From Rhodospirillales bacterium (GTDB lineage Bacteria; Pseudomonadota; Alphaproteobacteria; Rhodospirillales; Shumkoniaceae): a stretch of 64,000 nt of DNA. The DNA lies in contig JACZKS010000067.1 of the NCBI GenBank assembly GCA_014859895.1, forward strand, positions 19,732 to 83,731. Reading direction: 5' to 3'. This document shows, piece by piece, positions 50,873 to 60,905 of the stretch. Every line of letters begins with the position of its first letter. Positions within the stretch are counted from its first letter, which is position 1. The notes under the pieces are model-generated. The model saw only the letters and a program-made list of their open reading frames with translations, had not been told where the DNA came from and searched no databases. A program made the translations under genes and the position numbers.

Positions 50873-51803
50873 GATCAAGGAACCACGCGTAACTTCGGTT
50901 CAACCCGTCTTCCAGGGAAACAGCGTGGCGCCAGCCCAAGGCGTGGAGGCGCGATACGTCGAGCAACTTGCGCGGCGTACCGTCCGGCTTGCTGGAATCG
51001 AAGACGAAGCGTCCGGTGTATCCGATCACGCGGCCGATGGTCGCGGCCAGATCGCGGATGGTGATTTCGGCACCGGTCCCCAGATTGACATGAAGCTCGT
51101 CCGAATAGTGCTTCGCCAGATAGACCAGCCCATCGGCGCAATCGTCCACATACAGGAACTCGCGATACGGCTGGCCCGTGCCCCATATCGTCACCTCGTC
51201 ACGCCCGTCCGCCTTGGCTTCGTGGATCTTGCGCAGCAACGCAGGCAGGGCATGACTTGTGGCGAGATCGAAATTGTCACCGGGACCATAGAGATTGGTC
51301 GGCATGACGGAGATGAAATCGCTTCCGTACTGCCGCCGATAGGCCTGGCACAGGTGTATCCCGGCGATCTTGGCCAGCGCATACCACTGGTTGGTCGGCT
51401 CGAGCGGGCCGCCGAGCAGCGCCTCTTCGGGCATCGGCTGCGGCGCCAGACGCGGATAGATGCAGGACGACCCCAGAAAGACGAGCTTGGCCACGCCCAC
51501 GCGATAGCTGGCATGGATGACGTTCGTGGCGATCGCCAAGTTGTCGTAAATGAAGTCGCCCGGACGCGTATTGTTGGCCAGGATGCCGCCGACCTTGGCG
51601 GCAGCCATGAAGACAACGTCGGGCTTCGACGCCTCAAGCCAATCCTCGGTGTCCTTCTGGCGGCGCAGATCGACTGGGTCGGGCGGGGTGACGACTTCGC
51701 AATCTTCAGTCGCCAGCCGCCGCACCAATGCCGAGCCCACCATTCCCCGGTGTCCCGCTACCCACACCCGTTTGCCACGCAGTTCGAAGATCGGACCAGG
51801 CAT
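50838..51803 (-). CDS. fcl: GDP-L-fucose synthase
   Basis: A 321-aa extended SDR starting [21 protein letters not shown] motif [30 protein letters not shown], and Tyr-x3-Lys in YALAKIAG are diagnostic, as is [12 protein letters not shown]. It epimerises and reduces the product of Gmd to GDP-fucose. The start codon lies inside the end of gmd (98-bp overlap); in-frame starts after the overlap would cut the Rossmann motif, so the overlap must be real. Confidence 0.92.
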   Translation of the reverse strand: MPGPIFELRGKRVWVAGHRGMVGSALVRRLATEDCEVVTPPDPVDLRRQKDTEDWLEASKPDVVFMAAAKVGGILANNTRPGDFIYDNLAIATNVIHASYRVGVAKLVFLGSSCIYPRLAPQPMPEEALLGGPLEPTNQWYALAKIAGIHLCQAYRRQYGSDFISVMPTNLYGPGDNFDLATSHALPALLRKIHEAKADGRDEVTIWGTGQPYREFLYVDDCADGLVYLAKHYSDELHVNLGTGAEITIRDLAATIGRVIGYTGRFVFDSSKPDGTPRKLLDVSRLHALGWRHAVSLEDGLNRSYAWFLDHVADETITADA

Positions 51804-52863
51804 CGACACCACTCCGGTTGGCTGTTTGCAACAACATCGATCGATCGGCCGCGACCATTTCCGTCACCAAGTCGGGGAACCGGGTCGTATGCCGCCAGCC
51901 GAGGCGGGCATGCGCCTTGCTGGCATCGCCAAGCAGCCGGTCCACCTCGGTCGGGCGGAAATAGCGGGGATCCACCGCCACCAGGACCTTGCCGGTTTGC
52001 GTGCACAGGCCTTTCTCCTCGATGCCCTGGCCCTGCCATTCGATTTTCCGGTCGACGCACCCGAATGCGATCTCGACGAATTCGCGCACGGTATGGCTCT
52101 CGCCGGTGGCCAGCACGTAGTCGTCCGGCTTGTCTTGCTGAAGAACCCGCCACATGCCCTCTACATAGTCGCGCGCATGGCCCCAGTCCCGCTCGGCGTC
52201 CAGATTGCCAAGATGAAGCTGCTGTTGCAGCCCAAGATCGATGGCGGCAACGGCACGGGTGATCTTGCGCGTCACGAAGGTTTCGCCGCGCAGCGGGCTC
52301 TCGTGGTTAAACAGGATGCCGTTGGAGGCGTGGAAGCCATAGGCCTCGCGGTAATTGACCGTGATCCAGTACCCGTAGAGCTTGGCCACGGCATAAGGGC
52401 TGCGCGGCTGAAACGGCGTCCGCTCGCTTTGCGGAGCCGGCGAATTGCCGAACAGTTCCGAGGTGGAGGCCTGGTAGAACCGGGTCCGTTCGCCCATGCC
52501 CAGGATGCGGATCGTCTCCAGCAGGCGGAGCGGCCCCAGGGCATCGGCGTTGCCGGTATATTCGGGGGTCTCGAAGCTGACCTGCACGTGGCTCTGGGCG
52601 GCCAAGTTGTAGATCTCGTCCGGCTGGACCTGCTGCACGAGGCGCACGAGGTTGGTGGCGTCCGTCATGTCACCATAGTGCATGGTGAACCGCGCACCAA
52701 ACTCGTGCGGGTCCTGGTAGATGTGATCAACCCGCCCGGTGTTGAACGACGAGGAGCGGCGCTTCACGCCATGAACCTCATAGCCCTTGCCGAGCAGCAG
52801 TTCGGCAAGGTAGGCCCCGTCCTGGCCGGTGACGCCGGTAATCAATGCGACCTTCTTCGACAT
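51706..52863 (-). CDS. gmd: GDP-mannose 4,6-dehydratase
   Basis: A 385-aa extended SDR; ATG at 52863 with AAAGGCGGA upstream. [45 protein letters not shown] and [17 protein letters not shown] are diagnostic. It converts GDP-mannose to GDP-4-keto-6-deoxymannose. The family usually ends soon after the [10 protein letters not shown] segment; here about 35-40 extra residues, ending in Gly-rich sequence, run through the start of fcl. A lost stop codon is likely. It heads the minus-strand polysaccharide operon. Confidence 0.92.
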   Translation of the reverse strand: MSKKVALITGVTGQDGAYLAELLLGKGYEVHGVKRRSSSFNTGRVDHIYQDPHEFGARFTMHYGDMTDATNLVRLVQQVQPDEIYNLAAQSHVQVSFETPEYTGNADALGPLRLLETIRILGMGERTRFYQASTSELFGNSPAPQSERTPFQPRSPYAVAKLYGYWITVNYREAYGFHASNGILFNHESPLRGETFVTRKITRAVAAIDLGLQQQLHLGNLDAERDWGHARDYVEGMWRVLQQDKPDDYVLATGESHTVREFVEIAFGCVDRKIEWQGQGIEEKGLCTQTGKVLVAVDPRYFRPTEVDRLLGDASKAHARLGWRHTTRFPDLVTEMVAADRSMLLQTANRSGVDAWSDLRTAWQTGVGSGTPGNGGLGIGAAAGD

Positions 52864-53053
52864 CGATCCGCCTTTCTTTCGCTGAGCTATCGGCTGAACT
52901 GCCGGCCCCTTGGAACACCAAGCCGACGACGGCAACAGGCGCGCAACCACGCGGCGCCAACCCTTCGATCCAACACTTCGGCACCGTTGCCCGCCAGTGA
53001 ACACTCTGTGACCCGGGAAACTGCGGCTTGCCGGATGCCATCGGAACGGGAAA

Positions 53054-53677
53054 ATGGGATGGATGCGTCTGATTGCCGTTCTTACCCTGTCCCTGCTCGT
53101 TGGCGCCTGCTCGACGGCACGCGACACGCTGCCGGCCCGGGCCGCTACCGAGCAGTTACTGCTGTCGGCCGCCGTAGACCGCGCGGCGCGGCAGATTACG
53201 CTCAACATCCCGCGCGACAAGAAGGTCTACGTCGATTCCCTGTACGTGGAGGGTTACGACAGCAAGTACGCGGCCGGCGCCATCCGCGACAGCCTGTTGA
53301 AACAGGGCATCCGCCTAGCCAATACCCGCGCGGACGCCGATGCCATTGTCGAGGCCCGGATCGGCGCGCTGTCCATCGACGAGCGCCAGAGGCTGGTCGG
53401 GATTCCCAGCACGCCGCTGCCAATTCCGCTGGCGGGAGAACTGACGACGCCGGAAATCGCGTTCTTCAAGAAGCACCAGTGGAAGGGCATCGCCAAACTC
53501 GCGGTGACGGCCTACGACGCCAAAAGCGGTATTCTCATCGATTCCAGCGGCCCGCAATTCGGTGCCTCCGACAAGACCGATTGGGTCTTCCTGCTGTTCA
53601 TTTCGGCCACGACCGATAGCCTGAGGCCGGAAGAAGGCGATCCGGAGCCGACAGAGGAAGCGTGGTGGAAGCCGTGA
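53054..53677 (+). CDS. Conserved lipoprotein, DUF6655-like
   Basis: A 207-aa protein with a lipoprotein signal and lipobox VGAC. The segment [20 protein letters not shown], just after the Cys, and [22 protein letters not shown] recall a small family of envelope lipoproteins that I remember as DUF6655; that name is from memory and moderate in certainty. The function is unknown. It is divergent from gmd with 190 bp between them, and could be part of the envelope theme of the region. Confidence 0.65.
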   Translation: MGWMRLIAVLTLSLLVGACSTARDTLPARAATEQLLLSAAVDRAARQITLNIPRDKKVYVDSLYVEGYDSKYAAGAIRDSLLKQGIRLANTRADADAIVEARIGALSIDERQRLVGIPSTPLPIPLAGELTTPEIAFFKKHQWKGIAKLAVTAYDAKSGILIDSSGPQFGASDKTDWVFLLFISATTDSLRPEEGDPEPTEEAWWKP

Positions 53678-53695
53678 GCCGACGCAGGACGTCCC

Positions 53696-54139
53696 TCACT
53701 CCATCGCGGGAACCTTCGCGTGCTCGGCCATCAGGGCGCGGGCCTTGGCCAGGATGTCGGCGGGAAACGGGCAGGACTTGCGCCGCACGGTATCCATGTG
53801 CACGGCGGTGACCTCGGCGGTGGCGGCCAATTCGCCGCTTTGATCCGCGGTCATTTCGTGAAGGTAGCGGATCACCTTGTCGCGCACTTCGAGGATGCGC
53901 GAACGCACGGTGATGGTATCGCCCGACAGCAACTCGCGCTTGTAGCGGATGTCATAGCGTACGGCGCCGACGCCGACGCTGTTCTCGCGCATGTGGCGAA
54001 CCGTGAAGCCGATTGAGGCGAAGAAGGGCCAGGTAGCCTGGTCGAACTTGGCGGTATAGAAGGTGACGTTCATGTGACCCATGTAGTCGCATTCCCACGG
54101 CATGACGGCGCCGCGGTGGGTGATCGGCAGTTCGTCCAT
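53696..54139 (-). CDS. Acyl-CoA thioesterase (4-hydroxybenzoyl-CoA thioesterase fold)
   Basis: A 147-aa hotdog-fold protein. The ATG at 54139 has GGAGGAAAGGG upstream; an in-frame start 72 bp earlier lacks one. The opening MDELPITHRGAVMPWECDYMGHMNVTFYTAKFDQA has the D-x-M/Gly-His-x-N pattern of YbgC-like thioesterases, Asp being catalytic. It hydrolyses a short- or medium-chain acyl-CoA; the substrate is unknown. Confidence 0.82.
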   Translation of the reverse strand: MDELPITHRGAVMPWECDYMGHMNVTFYTAKFDQATWPFFASIGFTVRHMRENSVGVGAVRYDIRYKRELLSGDTITVRSRILEVRDKVIRYLHEMTADQSGELAATAEVTAVHMDTVRRKSCPFPADILAKARALMAEHAKVPAME

Positions 54140-54297
54140 CGGCGTTTCCCTTTCCTCCCGGGTGAAGCCGCTTCTTATAGCAGAAGCTAGGCGAAGGGGC
54201 GCGAACGTCACGGCCTTGATCCGGCAACCAATTCAACACATGTTCCTATATCCGAGACACCGACGCTGCGCGTCAGGCATTTGGAGGGAACGACTTG

Positions 54298-55272
54298 ATG
54301 GCCAGGATACTTGCCGCCGTCGGAATGGTCCTGTCCCTATTGGCGGCGGCCTGTTCGCCGACGGTACCGACGCGCAATGCAGCGCCGGATTACTCCCTCG
54401 CGCAGGACTGGGTCAGCCTGCCCAAGGCCCCGCAGAAGGCGGTGGATGTGTTCTGGGTCTACCCCACGGTTTACCAGGGGAAGCCGGTCGTCGCCCCCAT
54501 CGATTCCGCCCAGATGCGTCAAGGCGCCGAGTTTACACTGCTTGTCCAGGCCAGCGTGTTCGAAGACAGCGCCAACATCTTCGCACCCCTCTACCGCCAG
54601 ACCAACCTCTCGGTGGTATCGATGGATCGGGCCACCCGGGAGCGCTACTTCAGCGTGGGCCGGGGAGACGTAAAGAAGGCCTTCGCCTATTACCTGAAAA
54701 ACCTCAACCACGGCCGCCCCTTCATCCTGGCCGGGCACAGTCAGGGGGCCGAGGTCCTGACCGCAATCGTCCGCGAAAACCTGGACAGGCCCGAGCTACG
54801 GGACAAGATGGTGGCCGCCTACATCATCGGCTGGTCGATCACCCGGCAGGATCTGGCGGACCACCCCTTCCTGAAGATCTGCCGCTCCGCCAACCAGACC
54901 GGCTGCATCGTCACCTACAACTCCGTCGCCGCCGGCTATCAGGCCGAGGCCCCTACCATCCTGCCCGACGCGGTGTCGGTGAATCCCCTATCCTGGAGAT
55001 CCGACGACGGGCTGGCTCCGGCTTCCGAGAATCTGGGTTCGGTCATCTTCGACGAGCAGGGCCAGCGGCAAACCTTCGCCCACTTCACATCGGCCCGCAA
55101 CCAGGTCGGCGGGCTGGTGGTGGCCCCCACGGACCCGAGCATACTCACGGGCCTGCCCTTCGGCCCCGGGGTCTATCACGTATACGACTATAACCTGTTC
55201 TACATGAACCTGAAGGCCAACGCCGCCCAGCGGATCAAGGCCTTCCGGGCCGGCGGCGCGCCAGGGAAATAG
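54298..55272 (+). CDS. DUF3089 alpha/beta-hydrolase-like lipoprotein
   Basis: A 324-aa protein; ATG at 54298 with GGAGGGAA upstream. The signal ends with a lipobox, AAAC. DVFWVYPTVYQ and APLYRQTNLSVVSMDRAT are DUF3089 motifs, and the nucleophile elbow GHSQG (FILAGHSQGAEVL) is intact; GVYHVYDYNLFYMNL near the end supplies the His region. It is probably an esterase in the periplasm; substrate unknown. Confidence 0.8.
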   Translation: MARILAAVGMVLSLLAAACSPTVPTRNAAPDYSLAQDWVSLPKAPQKAVDVFWVYPTVYQGKPVVAPIDSAQMRQGAEFTLLVQASVFEDSANIFAPLYRQTNLSVVSMDRATRERYFSVGRGDVKKAFAYYLKNLNHGRPFILAGHSQGAEVLTAIVRENLDRPELRDKMVAAYIIGWSITRQDLADHPFLKICRSANQTGCIVTYNSVAAGYQAEAPTILPDAVSVNPLSWRSDDGLAPASENLGSVIFDEQGQRQTFAHFTSARNQVGGLVVAPTDPSILTGLPFGPGVYHVYDYNLFYMNLKANAAQRIKAFRAGGAPGK

Positions 55273-55308
55273 GCCGGGGCACGTATCGGTGGAGCGGAAA
55301 CGCAATCC

Positions 55309-56724
55309 CTACAGCAGCAGCCATGCGCCCAGCGCCAAGAAGACGAAAAAGCCGGCGACGTCGGTAATCGTCGTCAGCAGCACGCTGGAACCGATGGCCG
55401 GATCGATGTCCAGGCGGTCCAGCAGCACCGGGATGGCGGCGCCAGCCAACCCCGCCATCACCATGTTGACGATCATCGCCATGCCGATGACGAAGCCCAG
55501 CGCCGGGTCGGAGAACCACAGCCAGGCGATGAAACCGGTGAGGGCGGCGAAGATGATGCCGTTGAAGACGCCGACCAGGATCTCCTTGCCGATCACGCGA
55601 AGCGCATTGGTGGCGGTGAGCTCCTTGGTGGCCAACGCGCGCACCGCGACGGTCAGGGTCTGGGTGCCGGCGTTGCCGCCCATCGAGGCGACGATCGGCA
55701 TCAGCACGGCGAGCGCCACCATCTGCTGCAAGGTCGCCTGGAAAAGACCGATGACGGCGGAGGCTAGGAACGCCGTGCCAAGGTTGACCAGAAGCCAGGT
55801 GAACCGCGAGCGGGCGGTGTCGACGGCGGCCGAGTAGAGATCGCCCTCGGCGACGCCGCCCATGCGCATGATGTCTTCCTCGTGCTCCTCGTGGATGACG
55901 TCGACCACGTCGTCGATGGTGATGCTGCCGACCAGCCGCCCGCCGTCGTCGATGACCGGCGCCGACACCAAGTCGCGCTGGCGGAACAGAAAGGCGATCT
56001 CCTCGCGGTCCATGGTCGCCGGGATCAGGTGCATTTCCTCGTTCATGATGTCGGCAACGGCAACCGGCCGGCGGCTGCGCATCAAGCGCGACAGCCCGAT
56101 GATGCCGACCGGCCGGCGGGCCGGATCGACCACGAAGATGTCGTAGAAAACCTCGGGCAGGATATCGGCGTGCGCCTCGTCGTCGGCCGCCTCGCGCATG
56201 AAGTCGATGGCCTCGCCCACCGTCCAGTAGGTGGGTACCGTCACCACCTCGCGCTGCATCATGCGCCCGGCACTGTCCTCCGGATAGGCCAGGGCCTGCT
56301 CGATCAGCGCCCGATCGCCGATCGGGATGGCATCCAGCACCTGCTGCTGCTCTTTGGGCTCCAGTTCCTCAATGACCTGGACGGCGTCGTCGAGGTCCAT
56401 CTCGGCGACCGCGGCGGCAGTCTCGGCGACGCCCAGTTCGTCGATGATCTCGTCGCGCACCGCGTCGTCGAGTTCGGCCAGGATGTCGGGATGGAAGTCC
56501 TCGCGCAGAACCTCGATGAGGGCGCGCCTGCCGTCGGTATCGAGGCGTTCCAGGATGTCGGCGACGTCGGCGTCGTGCAGCGGCTCGATAAGGTCGCGCG
56601 CCCGCTCGGCGTCGCCCTCGTCCAGCGCCTCGACGATGTCTTGCTCGACGGCCGGGGTCAGCCCGATGGCGGCGTCCTCGGCCTCTTCCGCCGTCCTTTG
56701 CGACTCGGTTACCGGATCGGCCAT
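55309..56724 (-). CDS. mgtE: Magnesium transporter MgtE
   Basis: A 471-aa protein; ATG at 56724 (MADPVTES), GGGAGG upstream. An acidic helical N domain (about 30-135) is followed by two CBS domains ([14 protein letters not shown] and [16 protein letters not shown]), a connecting helix with [13 protein letters not shown] and five membrane helices with [16 protein letters not shown] and the pore-end [12 protein letters not shown]. It is a Mg2+ channel gated by cytoplasmic Mg2+ at the N and CBS domains. Length and order match the family. Confidence 0.93.
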   Translation of the reverse strand: MADPVTESQRTAEEAEDAAIGLTPAVEQDIVEALDEGDAERARDLIEPLHDADVADILERLDTDGRRALIEVLREDFHPDILAELDDAVRDEIIDELGVAETAAAVAEMDLDDAVQVIEELEPKEQQQVLDAIPIGDRALIEQALAYPEDSAGRMMQREVVTVPTYWTVGEAIDFMREAADDEAHADILPEVFYDIFVVDPARRPVGIIGLSRLMRSRRPVAVADIMNEEMHLIPATMDREEIAFLFRQRDLVSAPVIDDGGRLVGSITIDDVVDVIHEEHEEDIMRMGGVAEGDLYSAAVDTARSRFTWLLVNLGTAFLASAVIGLFQATLQQMVALAVLMPIVASMGGNAGTQTLTVAVRALATKELTATNALRVIGKEILVGVFNGIIFAALTGFIAWLWFSDPALGFVIGMAMIVNMVMAGLAGAAIPVLLDRLDIDPAIGSSVLLTTITDVAGFFVFLALGAWLLL

Positions 56725-56810
56725 CGTCCGAGCCTCCCTTCCTGCCCCGCACGCGAGGCGTCGCCATCGAATACGGTCGGGCAGCGGTTCGCTGGGTCTA
56801 CCCCTACAAA

Positions 56811-56842
56811 ACAAGGCCCGACTGCGGTTCAGCGGGCCTTGT
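56811..56842 (-). terminator. Rho-independent terminator of tRNA-Leu
   Basis: ACAAGGCCCG (56811-56820) and CGGGCCTTGT (56833-56842) form a perfect 10-bp stem with a 12-nt loop. On minus the stem is followed by TTTGT. It lies 15 bp past the CCA end of the tRNA. Confidence 0.8.
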
Positions 56843-56857
56843 CAGTTAAGCAATGGA

Positions 56858-56944
56858 TGGTGCGGTCGAGAAGACTCGAACTTCCACGGGGTCTCCCCCA
56901 CAGCGACCTCAACGCTGCGCGTCTACCAGTTCCGCCACGACCGC
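56858..56944 (-). tRNA. tRNA-Leu (anticodon GAG)
   Basis: The 5' acceptor strand GCGGTCG (56944-56938) pairs with the 3' strand ending before A and the encoded CCA (56860-56858). The D-arm GGCGGAACTGGTAGACGC, anticodon loop with GAG at 56910-56908, a long variable arm, and the T-arm TTCGAGT are all visible. The long variable arm and TTGAGGT loop identify leucine. Total 87 nt with CCA. Confidence 0.95.
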
Positions 56945-57063
56945 GAAATCCCTTGCGGCACACCACCGGGTGCCGCCATATAGGCGCGGGAATACCAAAT
57001 CCTTTCGCATCAATCAAGCGCCGTGGCGAAGGCTTCGGCGTTTTGACCGACGGCAAGGGAATC

Positions 57064-57714
57064 ATGGACGACGCGACGCTCGACTGGCGCACCGCCGGCA
57101 CCCCCGTTTCCTATCCCGAAGCGGTGGCCTTCATGGAGGCCCGCGTCGAGGCCATCCGCGCCGGCCAGGCGCCGGAAACGGTGTGGCTCCTGGAACACCC
57201 GCCGCTCTACACCGCCGGCACCAGCGCCGATTCCGCCGACCTCATCGACGCCGGCCGCTTTCCGGTCTACCCCAGTGGACGCGGCGGCCAGTACACCTAC
57301 CATGGCCCCGGCCAGCGGGTGGCCTACGTGATGCTCGATTTGAACCGGCGCGGCCGTGACGTGCGGGTCTATGTGCACAGCCTGGAGGAGTGGCTGATCC
57401 GCACCCTGGCCCGCTTCGGCGTGACCGGCGAGCGGCGCGACGGCCGCGTCGGCATCTGGGTGGCCCACGAAGGCGTCGAGGAGAAGATCGCCGCCATCGG
57501 CGTGCGCATTCGCCGCTGGGTGACCTTCCATGGCATGGCGCTCAACGTGGCGCCCGACCTATCGCATTTCGCCGGCATTGTGCCATGCGGCCTCTCGGCT
57601 TACGGCGTCACTTCGTTGAAGGCGCTCGGCGTCGACGCCTCGATGGTCGAGGTCGACGCGGCGCTGAAGGCCGCCTTCAACGACGTATTTGCCGCCACCC
57701 GGGCGATCCTGTAG
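57064..57714 (+). CDS. lipB: Octanoyl-[acyl-carrier-protein]-protein octanoyltransferase
   Basis: A 216-aa enzyme; ATG at 57064 with AAGGGA upstream. Signature sequences are [21 protein letters not shown], the catalytic Lys in [18 protein letters not shown] and the catalytic Cys in [14 protein letters not shown]. It moves octanoyl from ACP to lipoyl domains of 2-oxoacid dehydrogenases and the glycine cleavage H protein. It follows the tRNA gene on the opposite strand. Confidence 0.94.
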   Translation: MDDATLDWRTAGTPVSYPEAVAFMEARVEAIRAGQAPETVWLLEHPPLYTAGTSADSADLIDAGRFPVYPSGRGGQYTYHGPGQRVAYVMLDLNRRGRDVRVYVHSLEEWLIRTLARFGVTGERRDGRVGIWVAHEGVEEKIAAIGVRIRRWVTFHGMALNVAPDLSHFAGIVPCGLSAYGVTSLKALGVDASMVEVDAALKAAFNDVFAATRAIL

Positions 57715-57779
57715 GTATTGACCGGCGAAAAACGGCCCCGGCGGCCGGAAACACCAACACCAACAGGGGGAACCAACCC

Positions 57780-58946
57780 GTGCGTATCGTCGACATCCGC
57801 GAGAAGACCGGCACGCTGGCCACCACCATGCGCAATGCCTTCATCGACTTCAGCCAGATGACGGTGAGCCTGGTCGCCGTCGTCACCGATGTGGTCAGGG
57901 ACGGCAAACCAGTGGTCGGTTATGGCTTCAACGCCAATGGCCGCTATGCCCAGGGCGGCATCCTGCGCGAACGGCTCATTCCGCGCATCCTCAAGGCCGA
58001 TCCGAAGACGCTGCTGGATGCCGACGGCGCCAACATCGATCCCTTCAAGGTGTTCGCGGCGATGATGACCAACGAGAAGCCGGGCGGCCACGGCGACCGC
58101 GCGGTGGCGGTGGCGGCGCTCGACATGGCGGTATGGGACGCGACGGCCAAGATCGCCGGTGAGCCCCTGTGGAAGCTGCTGGCCGAGCGCTTCAACAAGG
58201 GCCAGGCCGACGCCAAGGTGCTGGTCTATCCGGGCGGCGGCTATTACTACCCCGACGGCAACATGCAGAAGCTCAAGGACGAGATGCAGAGCTATCTCGA
58301 CGACGGCTATTCCGTGGTCAAGATGAAGATCGGCGCGGCCGATCTGGCGACCGACATCAAGCGCATCGAGGCGGTGATCGAGGTGGTCGGGGAAGGCAGC
58401 CGGCTGGCCGTCGACGCCAACGGCAAGTTCGACCTGGAAACCGCGCTGGCCTACGGCAAGGCCATGAAGCCCTACGGGCTCTTCTGGTACGAGGAGGCCG
58501 GAGACCCCCTGGATTACGCACTTCAGGCCAAGCTGGCCAAGCACTACGACGGGCCGTTCGCAACCGGCGAAAACCTGTTCTCGCACCAGGACATCCGCAA
58601 CCTGCTGCGCTACGGCGCGCTCGATCCCAAGAAGGACTGGATCATGCCCGACCCGGCCCTGGCCATGGGCCTGACCGAGGGCCTGCGCATCATCGAGGCG
58701 GCCGAGAAGGAAGGCTGGCCGCGCCGGCGCATCGTGCTGCACGGCGGCACCCAGCTGGCCCTTTCCATGGCCGCCGGCCTGCAACTGGGCGGCACCGAAA
58801 CCTATCCGCTGATGTTCCAGCCCTACGGCGGCTTCGCCGACGGCGTGCCGGTCGAGGCCGGCTACGTGGCGCTGCCCGACGCCCCGGGCCTCGGCATCGA
58901 GCGCAAGGCCAAACTCTACGAGGTCATGAAGACGCTGGCTGCCTGA
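57780..58946 (+). CDS. tarD: D(-)-tartrate dehydratase (enolase superfamily)
   Basis: A 388-aa member of the mandelate-racemase/enolase superfamily, starting at the GTG at 57780 with AGGGGG 9 nt upstream. The N-terminal capping domain (RNAFIDFSQMTVSLVAVVTDV) and EKPGGHGDRAVAV, GGYYYPDG and KMKIG closely resemble Bradyrhizobium TarD. Catalytic and metal residues lie in VVKMKIG (KxK), AVDANG, WYEEAGDP, TGENLF and the His of VLHGGTQ. TarD dehydrates D-tartrate to oxaloacetate. It lies 65 bp after lipB, so it may have its own promoter. Confidence 0.85.
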   Translation: MRIVDIREKTGTLATTMRNAFIDFSQMTVSLVAVVTDVVRDGKPVVGYGFNANGRYAQGGILRERLIPRILKADPKTLLDADGANIDPFKVFAAMMTNEKPGGHGDRAVAVAALDMAVWDATAKIAGEPLWKLLAERFNKGQADAKVLVYPGGGYYYPDGNMQKLKDEMQSYLDDGYSVVKMKIGAADLATDIKRIEAVIEVVGEGSRLAVDANGKFDLETALAYGKAMKPYGLFWYEEAGDPLDYALQAKLAKHYDGPFATGENLFSHQDIRNLLRYGALDPKKDWIMPDPALAMGLTEGLRIIEAAEKEGWPRRRIVLHGGTQLALSMAAGLQLGGTETYPLMFQPYGGFADGVPVEAGYVALPDAPGLGIERKAKLYEVMKTLAA

Positions 58947-58964
58947 GGTAGGCCACAAACGCGA

Positions 58965-58988
58965 CCGGCGCCCCAAAAAGGGCGCCGG
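58965..58988. terminator. Hairpin terminator between convergent genes
   Basis: CCGGCGCCC (58965-58973) and GGGCGCCGG (58980-58988) form a 9-bp stem with a CAAAAA loop, between the stops of the tartrate dehydratase gene and the peroxiredoxin gene. No U-run; probably bidirectional. Confidence 0.6.
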
Positions 58989-59011
58989 CAAGCCGCGTCG
59001 GCGGACGGATG

Positions 59012-59659
59012 TCAGGCCGCCGTCTTGCAGAAGTACCAGTCGGTGTACTCGTATCCCTTCTTGGCCCGCGCCTCGGCGTCGGCCGCGGTGCGCGGCGGCG
59101 GCACGATGGTCATCTCGCCCGGCTTCCAGGATTCCGGCGTGGCGACGCCCTTGGCGTCCGAGGTCTGCAAAGCCGTGACCAGGCGCAGGAATTCGGCCAC
59201 CGAGCGGCCGTTGGTCATCGGATAGTAGACCATGGCGCGCAGGACGCCCTCGGGATCGATGACAAAGGTGGCACGCACCGCCGAAGTGTCGCCGGCTTCG
59301 GGGTGGATCATGCCATAGGCCTTGGCCACCTTCATCGACAGGTCGTCGATGATCGGGAACGGGATGTCGACGCCGAACTTTTCCTTGATGTTGCGGGTCC
59401 AGGCCAGGTGCGAGAATAGACTGTCGATGGAAAGCCCCAGAAGGTCGCAGCCGATTGCCTGGAAGTCGGGGTGAGCCTTGGCAAAGGCCATGAACTCGGT
59501 GGTGCAGACCGGCGTGAAGTCGGCCGGGTGCGAGAAAAGGATCAGCCAGCGGCCCTTATAGTCGTCAAGCGTCTTGCGGCCATGCGTGGTGTCGGCATCG
59601 AATTTCGGCGCCGGCGCGTTCAGCCGCGGCAAGCCATAAACCTGATTTTCAGATTCCAT
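59012..59659 (-). CDS. Peroxiredoxin (Prx6/archaeal AhpC-like)
   Basis: A 215-aa protein; ATG at 59659 with GGAGGAG 6 nt upstream. The peroxidatic Cys is in HPADFTPVCTTEF. The length, SIDSLFSHLAWTRNIKEKFG and the C-terminal extension with VPPPRTAADAEARAKKG fit the Prx6 subfamily, with a further Cys in the final WYFCKTAA. It reduces hydrogen peroxide and organic peroxides in the cytoplasm. A sigma-70-like promoter lies upstream. Confidence 0.92.
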   Translation of the reverse strand: MESENQVYGLPRLNAPAPKFDADTTHGRKTLDDYKGRWLILFSHPADFTPVCTTEFMAFAKAHPDFQAIGCDLLGLSIDSLFSHLAWTRNIKEKFGVDIPFPIIDDLSMKVAKAYGMIHPEAGDTSAVRATFVIDPEGVLRAMVYYPMTNGRSVAEFLRLVTALQTSDAKGVATPESWKPGEMTIVPPPRTAADAEARAKKGYEYTDWYFCKTAA

Positions 59660-59699
59660 TTTTGTCTCCTCCGGAGCGGTCATTGTTTAGAACGCTTCC

Positions 59700-59727
59700 A
59701 ATATACACTCTCGTTTGGAGGACGCAA
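59700..59727 (-). promoter_or_regulatory. Sigma-70-like promoter of the peroxiredoxin gene
   Basis: On minus, TTGCGT (59727-59722), 16 bp, TATATT (59705-59700). The expected start is about 35-40 bp before the ATG. This is a good match to the housekeeping consensus. Confidence 0.55.
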
Positions 59728-59851
59728 GATAATTTCCGTATTTTCTTTCCGGTTTTATCCCGCCCCTTCTCCAACGTCCTCCCTATTGACAGCCGCACCG
59801 CGCGGGCGCATCAACATGCCGCTCCTTCTGCGAAGTACGGGTCGGACCCCC

Positions 59852-59871
59852 CGCGACGGTCCCCCGTCGCG
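59852..59871. repeat. 8-bp stem hairpin upstream of the methyltransferase gene
   Basis: CGCGACGG (59852-59859) and CCGTCGCG (59864-59871) with a TCCC loop, 35 bp before the ATG of the methyltransferase gene. It could affect translation of that mRNA. No U-run follows. Confidence 0.4.
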
Positions 59872-59905
59872 TCAGCGTTCGTCGCGTGCTTTGCGGGTTC
59901 ATTTC

Positions 59906-60880
59906 ATGTCGTGCTGCAATCTTGCCGCCCACCGGCGCCTGGAATTCGGCCTCGCGCTCATCGCCGAGGGCGACCCGGCGGCAGCCGTTTCGGTTTTCCA
60001 ACAGGTGCTTGAACTGGCCCCCGAGTGGCCGGAAGCCCGCTTCGCCTTGGCCGACGCCCTGCAAGCCACCGGCCGGCGCGACGAGGCGGTGGCGGCCTAT
60101 GCCGCCTATCTGGCCCGCGATGCCTCCGACGTCATGGGTGCCGCCATCCGCCTGGCCCTGTTGGGCGCCGCGCCGCAGCCCGACCAGTTGCCCCAAGCAT
60201 ATGTGAAGACGCTGTTCAATCAGTACGCGCCGCGTTTCGAGGACTCCCTGGTCGGCCGGCTGGCCTATCAGGCCCCCTTCCAGTTGCGCGCCGCGCTCGA
60301 TACCGTCGCCCCGGTCGCCGCACCCGAAGGCCGCGTGCTCGATCTCGGCTGTGGCACAGGCCTGGCCGGCGAGGCGATGCGCCATCGCGCGGCCTGGCTG
60401 GAAGGGGTGGACCTGTCGTCCGCCATGGTCGAGCAGGCGCGGCGCAAGGGTGTCTACGACCGCCTGGAAGTCGGCGATGCCGTGGCGGCGCTGACGGGGG
60501 TGCAGGATCGCTTCGACATTGTCGTTGCCGCCGACGTGGTGGTCTATCTAGGCAAGCTGGCGCCGCTGCTGGCGGCAGCGCACCACGCCCTCGTGCCTGG
60601 CGGCCGGTTCGCCTTTTCGGCCCAGCGAGCGGCGGGAGATGGCTTCCTGCTGGGGGGCGATCACCGCTTTTCCCATTCGCCCGCCTATCTGCGGGCCGCC
60701 GCCGAAACCGCGGGCTTCTCGGTCGAACGGCTGGACGAGGCGGTTTGCCGCACCGAAGCGGGGGCCGATGTTCCCGGCCTCATCGTCGTGCTGCGCGACC
60801 GGCCTGAATCGGCCGGCGTGACGGCGACCGCCACCGATTCCGCCGGAACGCCCACAGCCCGTCCGGCGCAGCCTCACTAG
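59906..60880 (+). CDS. TPR-containing class I SAM-dependent methyltransferase
   Basis: A 324-aa protein; ATG at 59906 (MSCCNLAAHRRLEFG) fits the TPR start, though the site before it is weak. Two or three TPR units (about 5-85) carry LIAEGDPAAAVSVFQQVLEL and ALQATGRRDEAVAAY. The methyltransferase domain has VLDLGCGTGLAGEAM (motif I), GVDLSSAMVEQAR and FDIVVAADVVVYLG. Similar TPR-methyltransferases are common in Alphaproteobacteria and act on unknown substrates. Confidence 0.85.
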   Translation: MSCCNLAAHRRLEFGLALIAEGDPAAAVSVFQQVLELAPEWPEARFALADALQATGRRDEAVAAYAAYLARDASDVMGAAIRLALLGAAPQPDQLPQAYVKTLFNQYAPRFEDSLVGRLAYQAPFQLRAALDTVAPVAAPEGRVLDLGCGTGLAGEAMRHRAAWLEGVDLSSAMVEQARRKGVYDRLEVGDAVAALTGVQDRFDIVVAADVVVYLGKLAPLLAAAHHALVPGGRFAFSAQRAAGDGFLLGGDHRFSHSPAYLRAAAETAGFSVERLDEAVCRTEAGADVPGLIVVLRDRPESAGVTATATDSAGTPTARPAQPH

Positions 60881-60905
60881 CGGCGCCGCGCCGTCCCGCT
60901 ACACG

